64,000 nucleotides of DNA. Origin: CAVYWD01 sp963772225. Its GTDB lineage: Bacteria > Myxococcota > Myxococcia > Myxococcales > UBA5297. Below, one piece after another: positions 43,492-52,021 of this stretch; positions within the stretch are counted from its first letter, which is position 1, and each line of letters begins with the position of its first letter. Under the pieces are notes generated by a model that did not search any database, was not told the origin of the DNA, and saw nothing but the letters and a program-made list of their open reading frames with translations. The stretch is from positions 72,076 through 136,075 of the forward strand of contig CAVYWD010000010.1 in assembly GCA_963772225.1 (NCBI GenBank), in the 5' to 3' direction. The translations under genes were made by a program, and so were the position numbers.

Positions 43492-46209
43492 CTATTTCGG
43501 AGCCGGACCGCGCGTGACCTGGGCGAAGCCGCCCGGCCGGATCTTCCTGGCAAACGCAGCCTGGACGTCGGCCGGCGTCATGTGAAGGTAGCGCTCGGCC
43601 GCGATCGAGGGCTCGTCGAGAGGCAGCCCCAAAAGCGAGCGCTCCAGGAAGCCGTGGGCGATTCGCGTGAGGCTCGACTCCGCGAGGGGGATTTGCCGCA
43701 CCAGGAGCGCGCGCGCCTGCTGCAGCTCGGCCGCCGAGAGCGGCGTGCTCTGCATTTGCCGAAGGTCGCGCTCGACCAGGCCGCGCGCGCGGGCGACGTT
43801 GGACGGGTCGCACGCATACGCAATCTCGAATACCGAGCGGGTCTTCTTCGCTTCGAGGTCGGCTCGCACGGAATAGACCAGGCCGGTTCGTTCGCGCAGA
43901 TCGCGAAAGAGCCGGGTGGCGTAGAAGGCGCCGGCGAGGACGTGATTGCCGAGCTGCAGCGGGTAGTAGTCGGGGTCAAACCGCGTCATGGCGAGCGCCT
44001 GCGCCAGGACCACCTCGTCCTGCACCCGGCTCGCGTCGGGAACCAAGAGCGCGGCCGGCGGGTTTGGCGGAACCGGCGGCGGGTCGGTCGCGGGCTTCTC
44101 GCCGTCCGCCTTCCAGCCGCCGAAGGATTTCTCGACCGCGGACCTCGCCTGCTCGGGCGTCACCGCGCCGAGCACGGCGAGGGTGGTCAGGTCGGGGCGA
44201 AAGGCGAGCTGGTGGTATTTCAGGACGTCCGCGCGGGTGAGGGCCGAGACCGTGGCGGGCGTCGCCTCGCGGAGCGCCGGGTCGCCTTTGGGAAGAAGGG
44301 CCTCGTCGCGCGCGCGCTCGGCGAGATACGCGGGGCTCTGCAGAAGGCCCGCTACCGCGCCGGCGGTCTGCTCGCGAACGACTCCGAATGCCGCCTCCGG
44401 AAGCGCGGGATGCAAGAGGTTGTCGGCCAGCAAGGGCAGGCCGCGCTCGAAATCTTTCGCCGGAAGCTGGATGGAGAATTCAGTTCCGGCGGTGAGCTTG
44501 GCTCCGAGGTCGTCCAGCGCCTTTCGAAAGGCGAGGCGATCGTGCGTGGTCGTTCCGTAAGAAAGGAGCCCGTCGAGGACCTGGTCCACGCCTTCCAGGC
44601 CGGGCGGAGTCTCCAGGTCGGGGTCGGTCTTGATTCGCCCGAACACCACGGCCATCGGAATCGCAGGCTCGCTCTGGACGATGAGCCGCAGCCCATTGGG
44701 CAGAACGGTGGAGACGGGCGCGAGCCTCGAGGGCGGCACCTCGGGCGGCGCCATGGCTTGCTTGGCCCAGTCCGGCAGAGCCACGGCCTCGGCGTGAGCG
44801 GGGGCAAAGGACTCGCCGCCGCGGAAGGTGCTCGTCGAGGCGACCTTCCCGGACGGGCGCGGAGTCAGCACCGCGGTCACGGCGCGGTCGTTGACGAGCC
44901 AGGTTCGCGCGACGCGGTTCACGTCGTCGGCGGTGACCCGCTGAATGGCCGCGATGTCATCCTCGGGCGAGCCGCGCTCTTCGATGGCCAAGGCCTGGGA
45001 CCAGAGCTGGGCGAGCCCTGAGATCGAGCCTTTCTGCAGCTCGGCTTCGGTCGCCTCTCTTCGCTTGGCGGCCTCGACGAGCTCGGTGGGGACGCCTTTC
45101 TGAAGGTAGCCGGCGACGGCGGATTCGAGCGCCTCGACCAGCCTCGGCCCCTCCTTCGCGCCGGCGAAAGCCGCGACCGCGTAGCCGAGGCCTGCCTTCG
45201 GAAGAGCCGCGCTTTCGAAGCGGGTCTCGAGCGCCTTGCCTTGGACGACCAACGAGTAGAGCTCTCCCCGCCGGTTGTCGAGCGCGTCGCTCAAGACCTG
45301 GCCCGCCGCCCAATCCTGGCTCTGAAAGCCCGGCAGCCGGTAGGCCACGACGGCGAGGCCGTACGGCAGGTCGCTGTCGAGCTCGAGGTGGGCGGGGGCA
45401 AGCTCCTGCAGGTCGACGGGGCGCCGGGGCGGCAGCGGGCGGGCTGGGATGTCGCCGAAGAGCGCCTGGACCTTCGCCAGCGCCGCCCCGGGTTCGACGT
45501 CGCCGACGATGACCATGACCGCGTTGTTCGGCGCGTACCAGGCCCTGTGAAACGCCTGGAGCATCGCGCCGGTGGTCTTGGCGAAGGAGGGTCGCGTCCC
45601 GAGCGCGTCGACCGCGTAAGGGGTGCCCTTGAAGAGCTGGGCCAGGAGCTTCGAATAAAGGACGTATTCCGGGTTGGAGAGATCCTGCGCGACCTCCTGG
45701 TCGATGGCGCCGCGCTCCTGCTGCCACAGCGCCTGCGCGTCGAGGACGCCGCGCATGCGAATGGCTTCGACGTTCAGGGCGATGTCGAGGTCCTCCGCGG
45801 GGACGGTGAAGTAATACTGCGTGGCGGTCTGCTGGGTCTCGGCGTTGAATTCTCCGCCCATGGCCGCGATGAGGGTAGAGAGCTGGGCCGCCGAGAGCCC
45901 GGCGCTCCCTCGAAACATCATGTGCTCTTGCGCGTGCGCGGTGCCCGGAAACCCGGGGGGCGCCTCGTCCGAGCCGGCCAGGTAATTGGTTTCGGTCGCT
46001 ACCACCGGCGCGAGCGCATTGCGGACGACGACGACGCGCAGGCCGTTCTTCAGGGTGGCTCGCGCTACGGTCGGCTCCGGGGCGGCAAAGGCCTTTGAGG
46101 CCGCCAGGGCCGCGAGAAGCAGAGCCATGAAAAGGGGCCGGCGCGCGGGGCGCCAGGCCTTGCAGCGCCCGCGGGACCGCCGAGGTGCGGACGAGCGAAT
46201 CGGCGTCAT
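43492..46209 (-). CDS. M16-family zinc peptidase, two-lobe single chain
   Basis: 905 residues. Signal-type segment near 27-43 (FMALLLAALAASKAFA) after an unusually long basic start; the ATG 46128 is an alternative. N-lobe (about 47-460) has the inverted zinc motif AHAQEHMMFRG (HxxEH) with a downstream Glu in EFNAETQQ-type sequence. C-lobe (about 490-890) lacks the HxxEH and probably only completes the chamber, with RLFRDLRERTGLVYSV as the typical substrate-binding R/Y motif. Likely periplasmic peptide degradation. Its 3' end lies 63 bases from the duplicated glgP fragment. Confidence 0.93.
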   Translation of the reverse strand: MTPIRSSAPRRSRGRCKAWRPARRPLFMALLLAALAASKAFAAPEPTVARATLKNGLRVVVVRNALAPVVATETNYLAGSDEAPPGFPGTAHAQEHMMFRGSAGLSAAQLSTLIAAMGGEFNAETQQTATQYYFTVPAEDLDIALNVEAIRMRGVLDAQALWQQERGAIDQEVAQDLSNPEYVLYSKLLAQLFKGTPYAVDALGTRPSFAKTTGAMLQAFHRAWYAPNNAVMVIVGDVEPGAALAKVQALFGDIPARPLPPRRPVDLQELAPAHLELDSDLPYGLAVVAYRLPGFQSQDWAAGQVLSDALDNRRGELYSLVVQGKALETRFESAALPKAGLGYAVAAFAGAKEGPRLVEALESAVAGYLQKGVPTELVEAAKRREATEAELQKGSISGLAQLWSQALAIEERGSPEDDIAAIQRVTADDVNRVARTWLVNDRAVTAVLTPRPSGKVASTSTFRGGESFAPAHAEAVALPDWAKQAMAPPEVPPSRLAPVSTVLPNGLRLIVQSEPAIPMAVVFGRIKTDPDLETPPGLEGVDQVLDGLLSYGTTTHDRLAFRKALDDLGAKLTAGTEFSIQLPAKDFERGLPLLADNLLHPALPEAAFGVVREQTAGAVAGLLQSPAYLAERARDEALLPKGDPALREATPATVSALTRADVLKYHQLAFRPDLTTLAVLGAVTPEQARSAVEKSFGGWKADGEKPATDPPPVPPNPPAALLVPDASRVQDEVVLAQALAMTRFDPDYYPLQLGNHVLAGAFYATRLFRDLRERTGLVYSVRADLEAKKTRSVFEIAYACDPSNVARARGLVERDLRQMQSTPLSAAELQQARALLVRQIPLAESSLTRIAHGFLERSLLGLPLDEPSIAAERYLHMTPADVQAAFARKIRPGGFAQVTRGPAPK

Positions 46210-46281
46210 TGGCTTCTCTTAGGCCCTGTCGGAGGCTCGGCCCATCCTCCAAGCGGCCTGACCGAGGTCCGAGCCACCGGA

Positions 46282-46343
46282 CCTAACCCGGCGGAGTCGG
46301 AACCAAAGAGGGTTGCCTTAGGCTCCAGACCGCTCCAGACCCC
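46282..46343 (-). repeat. Dispersed repeat C, copy 2
   Basis: The reverse complement matches 33805-33864: GCCTAAGGCAACCCTCTTTG and GGTTCCGACTC..CCGGGTTAGG. It lies between the divergent M16 and M50 genes. Confidence 0.78.
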
Positions 46344-46381
46344 AGGCTTCAGGAACTGTATTCCCTGGAGCCTGGGGTCTG
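46336..46381. other. Long stem-loop between divergent genes
   Basis: CAGACCCCAGGCTTCAGG (46336-46353), loop AACTGTATTC, CCTGGAGCCTGGGGTCTG (46364-46381): 17 of 18 pairs. No poly-T follows on either side, so it is not a plain intrinsic terminator. It may be a repeat-derived palindrome or a protein site. Confidence 0.7.
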
Positions 46382-46497
46382 AAGCCTGAGGGCCGAAGGC
46401 CGGCCCACGGGCCGCCTGAGAGCTCGCTCGGGAAGGCCTCGCGTCGGGGCGCCCCGTCGCGGCGTGAGTGCATACCTCACCGTTAGGAGAGGGGCCC

Positions 46498-47653
46498 ATG
46501 CGCGGCACGTTCCGCATCTTCAGCATTCGCGGCATTCCCATTCGCATCCATTACAGCTTCCTGCTCGTCCTGCCCTTTTTGGCCGTGCTGTTCGGGCGAG
46601 CCTTCGCGGCCGCCGCCCAGCGCGCCGAGGTCCCGCCGACGCTGCTGCACGGAAGCCCGTGGCTCTGGGGTCTGGGCGTGGCGGTCGGCCTATTCGCGGC
46701 GGTGCTGGTCCACGAGCTCGCCCACGCGCTGTATGCCCTGAGCAAGGGGATCGCCGTGCGCGACATCACCCTGCTGATGATCGGCGGGGTGTCGCAGATG
46801 GCCGAGCAACCCCAGCGGAGCAGGGACGAGGCGATCATGGCCCTGGTCGGGCCCGCAGCGAGCCTGGCCTTGGGCGCGGCGCTCTACGTCGCGTGCGAGT
46901 CGATTCGAAGCATCGCGCATTTCGATCTGCGGTTTGCGCTCTTCTATCTGAGCCAGCTCAACCTGGCGCTCGGGTTCTTCAACCTCATCCCCGCGTTTCC
47001 GATGGACGGGGGCCGAGTGCTGCGCGCCGCGCTCGTGCCTCGGCTGGGAATGCTCCGGGCGACGCGGGCCGCCGCGGTCGCGGGCAAGACCTTCGCGGTG
47101 ATCTTCGGGGTCGTCGGGCTGTTCAGCTTCAACGTCCTGCTGATCCTCGTGGCGCTCTTCGTCTATTTCGGCGCCGAGGGGGAGAGCCAGCAGGCGCTCA
47201 TCCGGGCGACGCTGGGGCACGTCAAGGTCCGCGACCTGATGGCCGCGCGCACCGCGGCCGTGGAAGCGCGCGATCCGGTGAGCAGCACGGCCGAGGCGAT
47301 GATTCGCGAGCGGCGCCTCGCCCTCCCGGTCACCGAGAGCGCGCAGGCCTTCGGGGTGGTGACGCTGGAGGATGTTCGGCGCGTCCCGCTGGAGCAGCAG
47401 GAGAATACGCCGACCGGCCGGGTGGCTCACCGCGTCCCCGCGCTGGCGCCCGACGACGAGGTCTGGAGGGCCGTTCGAATCATGGACTCGGAGGGGCTCT
47501 CGCAGCTCGCCGTGGCCGAGCAGGGCACGCTCGTGGGCACACTCTCGCACGCCGACGTGGCGCGCGGGATTCCGCCTGCAGGAGCTCGCGTTGGCGACCG
47601 CCCGGCGGGCGGAGGCGGGGGGGGCGCTGCGGCGAGGAGAGACGCCGGCGTGA
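46498..47653 (+). CDS. Site-2 protease (M50) with CBS pair, frameshifted near 47574
   Basis: Frame from ATG 46498: a short N-terminal strand (RIFSIRGIPIRIHYSF) typical of this S2P group, the zinc motif VHELAHALYAL (HExxH), several helices, and LIPAFPMDGGRVLRA (the third ligand, LDG/MDGG type). Then two CBS motifs (about 240-360; RDLMAARTAAVEARDP, LSQLAVAEQGTLVGTLSHADV). Near 47574 the frame must move by one base to continue RLQELALATARRAEAG to the TGA at 47651. Uncorrected, translation would run to 47949 with unrelated sequence. Intramembrane proteolysis, probably of a regulator. Confidence 0.78.
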
Positions 47654-48011
47654 GGCGCGCGGGCGCGGCCCAAAGCCACGGGGATCTTCGAGTTCACCGC
47701 GCTGGTCTGGGCCGGCGCGTTCCTGGCAGGAATGGTGGGTGCGCTCACCGGGCTCGGGGGCGGGGTCGTCATCGTTCCTCTCCTGGTGCTCGCGGCCCGC
47801 GTCGACCTGCAGTACGCCATCGGCACCTCGCTGGTCTCGGTCATCGCGACCTCGTCCGGCGCGGCCATGGCGTATCTGAGGGAGGGTTACAGCAACCTAT
47901 ACCTTGGTCGCATTTCTTCGCGCGCGGGATCGCCTCTATGCCGCGGTGACGGCCTTCGTCCTCGCGGCGCTGCTCTTCGGTCTCCTGGGTGGGCTCCGGT
48001 GGAGCTCCTAG
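47654..48011 (+). pseudogene. TauE/SafE N-terminal fragment joined to a DUF1634-like C-terminal fragment
   Basis: From about 47690 the frame gives the first TauE/SafE repeat: AGAFLAGMVGALTGLGGGVV, IVPLLVLAARVDLQYAIGTS, LVSVIATSSGAAMAYLREGY. At about 47898 it stops resembling TauE. In another frame, 47903-48011 reads LVAFLRARDRLYAAVTAFVL and AALLFGLLGGLRWSS, like the end of the DUF1634 membrane protein that usually follows TauE genes. Most simply, an internal deletion removed the rest of both genes. Confidence 0.65.
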
Positions 48012-48251
48012 CAGCACGCCCCTGTGCCTGCGGCCAGGGTCCGAATGCAACTTTCGTTGGTTCCGGCTCGGCAGGCTAGACGCCCTGAGGGCGCGAACGT
48101 GATGCACTTGCGTCATGTCTTGCCGAGCCGGATTTGCGCCGAGAACTACGCCGCGTGAGCCGTCGCCTCTGCGCCGGAGTCGATAGGCTTGCTGGTGCGT
48201 GCGCGCGACGAGGCCGCGAGCCCCCGGTGAGCTTCGGCCGCGCCCACGGGC
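48012..48251. other. Repeat-bearing gap before the ACIII genes
   Basis: 240 bases. Contains the right half of repeat C (48041-48079) and repeat D (48076-48131). No gene seen. It lies just downstream of actF. Confidence 0.6.
48041..48131 (+). repeat. Dispersed repeats C (partial) and D, copy 2
   Basis: 48041-48079 ends GGTTCCGGCTCGGCAGGCTAG (like 33845-33862). 48076-48131 contains GGGCGCGAACGTGATGCACT and GTCATG, matching 33635-33691. Both units are fused in an order different from the 33635-33864 cluster. Confidence 0.72.
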
Positions 48252-49457
48252 TCACTTCGCGTATTTCAGCGACTCCTCCAAATACGGGTCCCCGACCGGA
48301 ATCGCATATCGCCCGCGGACCGCGAAAATGGAGAAGGCGAGCGCCGCGCCGCCGAGGCCCACAATTGCCGCCAGGTCGAGAATCGAGGGCACCGCGCTCC
48401 TCGGCTTGAGCGCGGGCATGATGAGCCAATACACGTCGAGGTAGTGCACGGCGAGGTTCCAGACCGCCACCGCGGCGAGCGATGCTTTGTGGAGCTTGAG
48501 CTCCTTCGAGAGCAGGGCAAAGAAGGGCAGGACGAATTGCCCGGCGCCCAGGGCGATGGAGAGCGCGCCCCAGCCGCCGCGAAAGCGGACGTCGAGCCAG
48601 GGGATGTCCGCAGGGAGCTGGGCGATCCAGGTGAGCATGAACTGCGAATACGCCATCCAGGCCCAGAAGGCGACGAAGGCGAGGAGCAGCTTCCCCAGGC
48701 TGTGGAAGTGCGCGCGGGTCAGGTGCGGCGCGAAGCCGTCCTCGGCCTTTCCCAGCGCCCCGGCGAGGATCAGCAGCGAAAGAACGCTGCACATCGAGCC
48801 GCCGAACCAATAGGCGCCCAAAATCTCCGTGGAGAAGCTCGGGTTGGGCGACATGATCCAATCGTAGGCGGCGAAAGTGAAGAGAAGCCCCAGGAGCGGC
48901 AGCCCGCCGCCGGAGGCGCGCCGGAGCGAGCGCGTCAGCTCCAGGTCCTTCGTCTCGTCCTGTCGGACCGAGTTTCGAAAGAGAAGCCAGGCGAAGCCCG
49001 CGAAGGCGAGGAGGCAGAGCGCCGCCCGCAGGAAGAAGAAAGGTGTATTCAAATACCAGCGCGTCAGCGAGAGCCGCTCCAAGAGCTCGTGCCCGGCTTC
49101 GGGCGAGAGCGTCCGCGCCACGGCCTCCTGCGACGGCCCCGCCCACCAGAAGAGCGGCTTGAGGGCCAGGGCGATGGGGACGAACAGGAGCGCGAGCGGC
49201 GCCAGCGTGAGCGACATCGCCTCCAAAGGCCGGCGCAGCACCACCGGCCAACGCGCGTGCGAGGCGTGGAAGGCCATGAGCAGGAAGAGCGCCGTGGCCG
49301 CGATGCCGAACCAGAAGACAAAGGCCGTGAGATACGAAAACGCCGCCTGCGCGGGGTCGAGAAAGGCGCCGACGAGGAGCGCCAAAAGGCCGGCCGCGCC
49401 GGCCGCTGCGGCGCCCAGCATGAGCCTTCGCCCGCCGCGGAATTCGCCGAGCGTCAT
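48252..49457 (-). CDS. actF: Alternative complex III subunit ActF
   Basis: 401 residues with about ten hydrophobic helices and few charged loops, matching the quinol:cytochrome c oxidoreductase quinone-binding subunit 2 (ActF). Recognisable: FFFLRAALCLLAFAGFAWL, YDWIMSPNPSFSTEILGAYW, WAWMAYSQFMLTWIAQLP. Last gene of the act block; its ATG overlaps actE by 4 bases. ActF and ActC are the two large membrane subunits. Confidence 0.9.
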   Translation of the reverse strand: MTLGEFRGGRRLMLGAAAAGAAGLLALLVGAFLDPAQAAFSYLTAFVFWFGIAATALFLLMAFHASHARWPVVLRRPLEAMSLTLAPLALLFVPIALALKPLFWWAGPSQEAVARTLSPEAGHELLERLSLTRWYLNTPFFFLRAALCLLAFAGFAWLLFRNSVRQDETKDLELTRSLRRASGGGLPLLGLLFTFAAYDWIMSPNPSFSTEILGAYWFGGSMCSVLSLLILAGALGKAEDGFAPHLTRAHFHSLGKLLLAFVAFWAWMAYSQFMLTWIAQLPADIPWLDVRFRGGWGALSIALGAGQFVLPFFALLSKELKLHKASLAAVAVWNLAVHYLDVYWLIMPALKPRSAVPSILDLAAIVGLGGAALAFSIFAVRGRYAIPVGDPYLEESLKYAK

Positions 49458-50047
49458 GGCGTCGCCTCCCGCGAAAGCTTCGCCTGGACGTCCGGCGGCG
49501 CCTGGTCGAGCCGCGCGCTTTGACTCAAGAAGAGTGCCTGGAGGTAGCCCACGATCTGCCAGCGCTCCTCCGGGTCCAAGAGGTCAGCATAGGAGGGCAT
49601 GAGGCCCCACCCCTGGGTGACGACTTGGTAGAAGAATCCCGGGGGGCGATCGCGGTAGAGGAACAACGACGGCGCGGCGCGCAGCGACATCTTCGCGGCC
49701 GGCACGCTGTCTCCGTCGGCGAGGTCGCCGTGGCAGGCGGCGCAGGTTCGCTCGAAGCTCTGCCGGCCTTTGACGAGCGCGGCGCGGTCGAGTCGCAGAG
49801 GGATCGCCGCAGAGAGGCTCCCGTCCGGCTCGCGGCCGGTGGAGAACGCGGCGCCCGAAAGCGCGCGCTCGCGCGGCACGGTATCGGGGATGGGAGGGCG
49901 CAGCTCGCGGCCGTCGTCGAAGACCGGGCTCGGCTGATAGGAGTTGTATCGCTTCTGCCGCTTCATGGGGTCGATGACCTCCGGCCTGCACCCCAGGAGG
50001 AGCGCCGCCGCCGCGAGCGCGGCGAAGAGACTCCGCCGGCCGATCAT
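49454..50047 (-). CDS. actE: ActE monohaem cytochrome c
   Basis: 197 residues. Lipoprotein signal ALLLGC (Cys about 20), consistent with an anchored periplasmic subunit. One haem site CAACH (about 130) with an axial Met likely in GWGLMPSYADLL. ActE passes electrons from ActA/ActB toward the terminal oxidase. ATG at 50047 and overlaps on both sides give a coupled reading order. Confidence 0.9.
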   Translation of the reverse strand: MIGRRSLFAALAAAALLLGCRPEVIDPMKRQKRYNSYQPSPVFDDGRELRPPIPDTVPRERALSGAAFSTGREPDGSLSAAIPLRLDRAALVKGRQSFERTCAACHGDLADGDSVPAAKMSLRAAPSLFLYRDRPPGFFYQVVTQGWGLMPSYADLLDPEERWQIVGYLQALFLSQSARLDQAPPDVQAKLSREATP

Positions 50048-50595
50048 GTGCGGTCGTCCTCGACGACGCAGAGGTTCTTCGCGCCCAAGGCGATGAGCCG
50101 GCGGTGGAGGGCGTCGGCCTGCGACGCGCCTTCGGGCGCTTCGATGCCGAGCCAGAATCCGTCGACGGTGGCGCTCCGGAAGGCGGCGTGCTTTTGCGCC
50201 GGGTGGTAAGGGCTGGGAAATCGGCAATACGCAAAAAGCGACCCGACCGCGGCGAATGCGGCGAACAGCACCCCGAGCTCGAAGGTGATGGGCACGAACG
50301 ATGGCGCGGCATGCGGCGGGCGCCCGCCGACGTTGATGGGGAAGTCCCACGCGTTGCAGAAGACCTGCATGAGGTAGCCGGAGGAGGCGCCCAAAAGCCC
50401 GCCGAGGAGCGTCCAGAGGGGAACGCGCGAGCGGCCCAGGCCGAGCGCCTCGTCGGCGCCTTCCAGCGGATAGGGGCTGAAGAGGTCCACCCCGAGCGCG
50501 CCGGCCTCGCGGAGCGCGCGGGAGGCCTCGAGCAGCGCACCGCCGCTCTCGAACTCCCCCAGCACCCATGCCGGATTCTCGCCCAAGGCGCTCAA
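50044..50595 (-). CDS. actD: ActD, DUF3341 membrane subunit
   Basis: 183 residues from a TTG at 50595 that overlaps the actC stop (TTGA). The DUF3341 pattern is clear: WVLGEFESGGALLEASRALR, VDLFSPYPLEGADEALGL, two helices (about 66-86, 102-125), and the tail PFRSATVDGFWLGIEA-like region. The second TTG (50586) is a possible start with better spacing to GAGGAGG. ActD sits in the membrane near ActC/ActF. Confidence 0.87.
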   Translation of the reverse strand: MSALGENPAWVLGEFESGGALLEASRALREAGALGVDLFSPYPLEGADEALGLGRSRVPLWTLLGGLLGASSGYLMQVFCNAWDFPINVGGRPPHAAPSFVPITFELGVLFAAFAAVGSLFAYCRFPSPYHPAQKHAAFRSATVDGFWLGIEAPEGASQADALHRRLIALGAKNLCVVEDDRT

Positions 50596-51998
50596 GCCTC
50601 CTCGCCGAGCAGCGCGCGCTTCTCGGCGATCGCCTCGCGCAGCTCTTTCAATTCGCTCATCGGGACCGGGGGCGCGTAGCGCAGGAAGAGCATGAAGTTG
50701 AAGAGAAAGAACCCCAGGGTGCCGGCGAGGAGCGACCCGTCGACCCAGGTCGGCGTATAGGAGCCCCAGCTGCGCGGCAGGAAGTCGCGGTTGATGGCTC
50801 GCAAGATCAAGACGAAGCGCTCGAGCCACATGCCCACGAGCACCCCCGCGGCCACCACGAGCGACGCGAATTCCGAGGTCCGGGCCCGCTTCCACCAGAG
50901 GAGCTGCGGCAGAATCCAATTCAGGAAGAGCAGCGGCCAGAAGAGCCACACCAATGGGCTCGAGGTCTCCTGGTTGTGCCAATAGGTGAAGATGCTGTAA
51001 CGGTCGCCGGTGTACCAGGCCATGAAGTTCTCGGTGATGTAGCCGTAGGCCACCATCCACGAGGTCGCCAGGATGAGCTTGTTCATGGCGTCGAGGTGGC
51101 GCTCGGTGATCACCGCGTGAAGCCGGTAGATCCGCCGAATGGGGATGACCAGCACCAGCACCATGGCGAACCCGGAGAAGATGGCCCCCGCGACGAAATA
51201 GGGTGGGAAGATGAGCTCGTGCCACCCGGGCATCACCGACACCGCGAAGTCGAAGCTGACGATGGTGTGCACCGAGAGGACGAGCGGCGTGGCGAGCCCC
51301 GCGAGCAGCAGGTAGGCAATGCGGTAATGGTGCCAATGCCGCGACGAGCCCTGCCAGCCCAGGCAGAGAATGCCGTAGGCGAAGCGCTGCCGCCGCGTGG
51401 TCGCCGAATCGCGCAGCGCCGCGAGGTCGGGGAGGAGCCCCACGTACCAGAAGAGGACGCTGACCGTGAAATAGGTGGAGACCGCGAAGACGTCCCATGT
51501 CAGGGGGCTCTTGAATTGCGGCCAGATCCGCGTCGTCGCCGGGTACGGGAACAGCCAATAGAAATACCAGGGCCGCCCCAGGTGCAGCAGGGGGAAGAGC
51601 CCGGCATTCATCACCGCGAAGAGGGTCATCGCCTCGGCGATGCGGTTGATGGAGTTGCGCCAGCGCTGCTGGAACAAAAAGAGAATGGCCGAGATGAGCG
51701 TCCCCGCGTGCCCGATGCCAATCCACCAGACGAAGTTGGTGATGGCGAAGGCCCAGGCGACGGGGATGTTCACGCCCCAGGTCCCCACGCCCACGAAGAC
51801 GGTCACGCCGACGGCGAAGGCGAGCAGGCCCGCGCCCAGCGCGCCCAGGAAGAGGAGCCGCAGCCACCCGCGCCGCAGCGGCTCCTGGACCGGCGTGAGC
51901 AGCTGCTCGGTGAGGGCCCGGTCCCCTGGCATGCCCTCGAGCATCGGCGTCGGGTCGAGCGCGTCGGGCGTCGGGGTGGTGGCGGTCTCTTCTGGCAT
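50592..51998 (-). CDS. actC: ActC, NrfD-like membrane subunit
   Basis: 468 residues, about ten helices, NrfD/PsrC family. Family landmarks: WWIGIGHAGTLISAILFL, SRHWHHYRIAYLLLAGLATP, SVMPGWHELIFPPYFVAGAI, TENFMAWYTGDRYS. The N-terminal about 45 residues are polar. Known to hold a quinol site in ACIII. It follows actB after 24 bases. Confidence 0.93.
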   Translation of the reverse strand: MPEETATTPTPDALDPTPMLEGMPGDRALTEQLLTPVQEPLRRGWLRLLFLGALGAGLLAFAVGVTVFVGVGTWGVNIPVAWAFAITNFVWWIGIGHAGTLISAILFLFQQRWRNSINRIAEAMTLFAVMNAGLFPLLHLGRPWYFYWLFPYPATTRIWPQFKSPLTWDVFAVSTYFTVSVLFWYVGLLPDLAALRDSATTRRQRFAYGILCLGWQGSSRHWHHYRIAYLLLAGLATPLVLSVHTIVSFDFAVSVMPGWHELIFPPYFVAGAIFSGFAMVLVLVIPIRRIYRLHAVITERHLDAMNKLILATSWMVAYGYITENFMAWYTGDRYSIFTYWHNQETSSPLVWLFWPLLFLNWILPQLLWWKRARTSEFASLVVAAGVLVGMWLERFVLILRAINRDFLPRSWGSYTPTWVDGSLLAGTLGFFLFNFMLFLRYAPPVPMSELKELREAIAEKRALLGEEA

Positions 51999-52021
51999 GG
52001 CGGTTTGGAGGCGGGCCTCTC

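Noticed and set aside
43119..43517. Short intact-looking phosphorylase gene
   Set aside because: It is only an internal piece of glgP, shifts frame and lacks the PLP domain.
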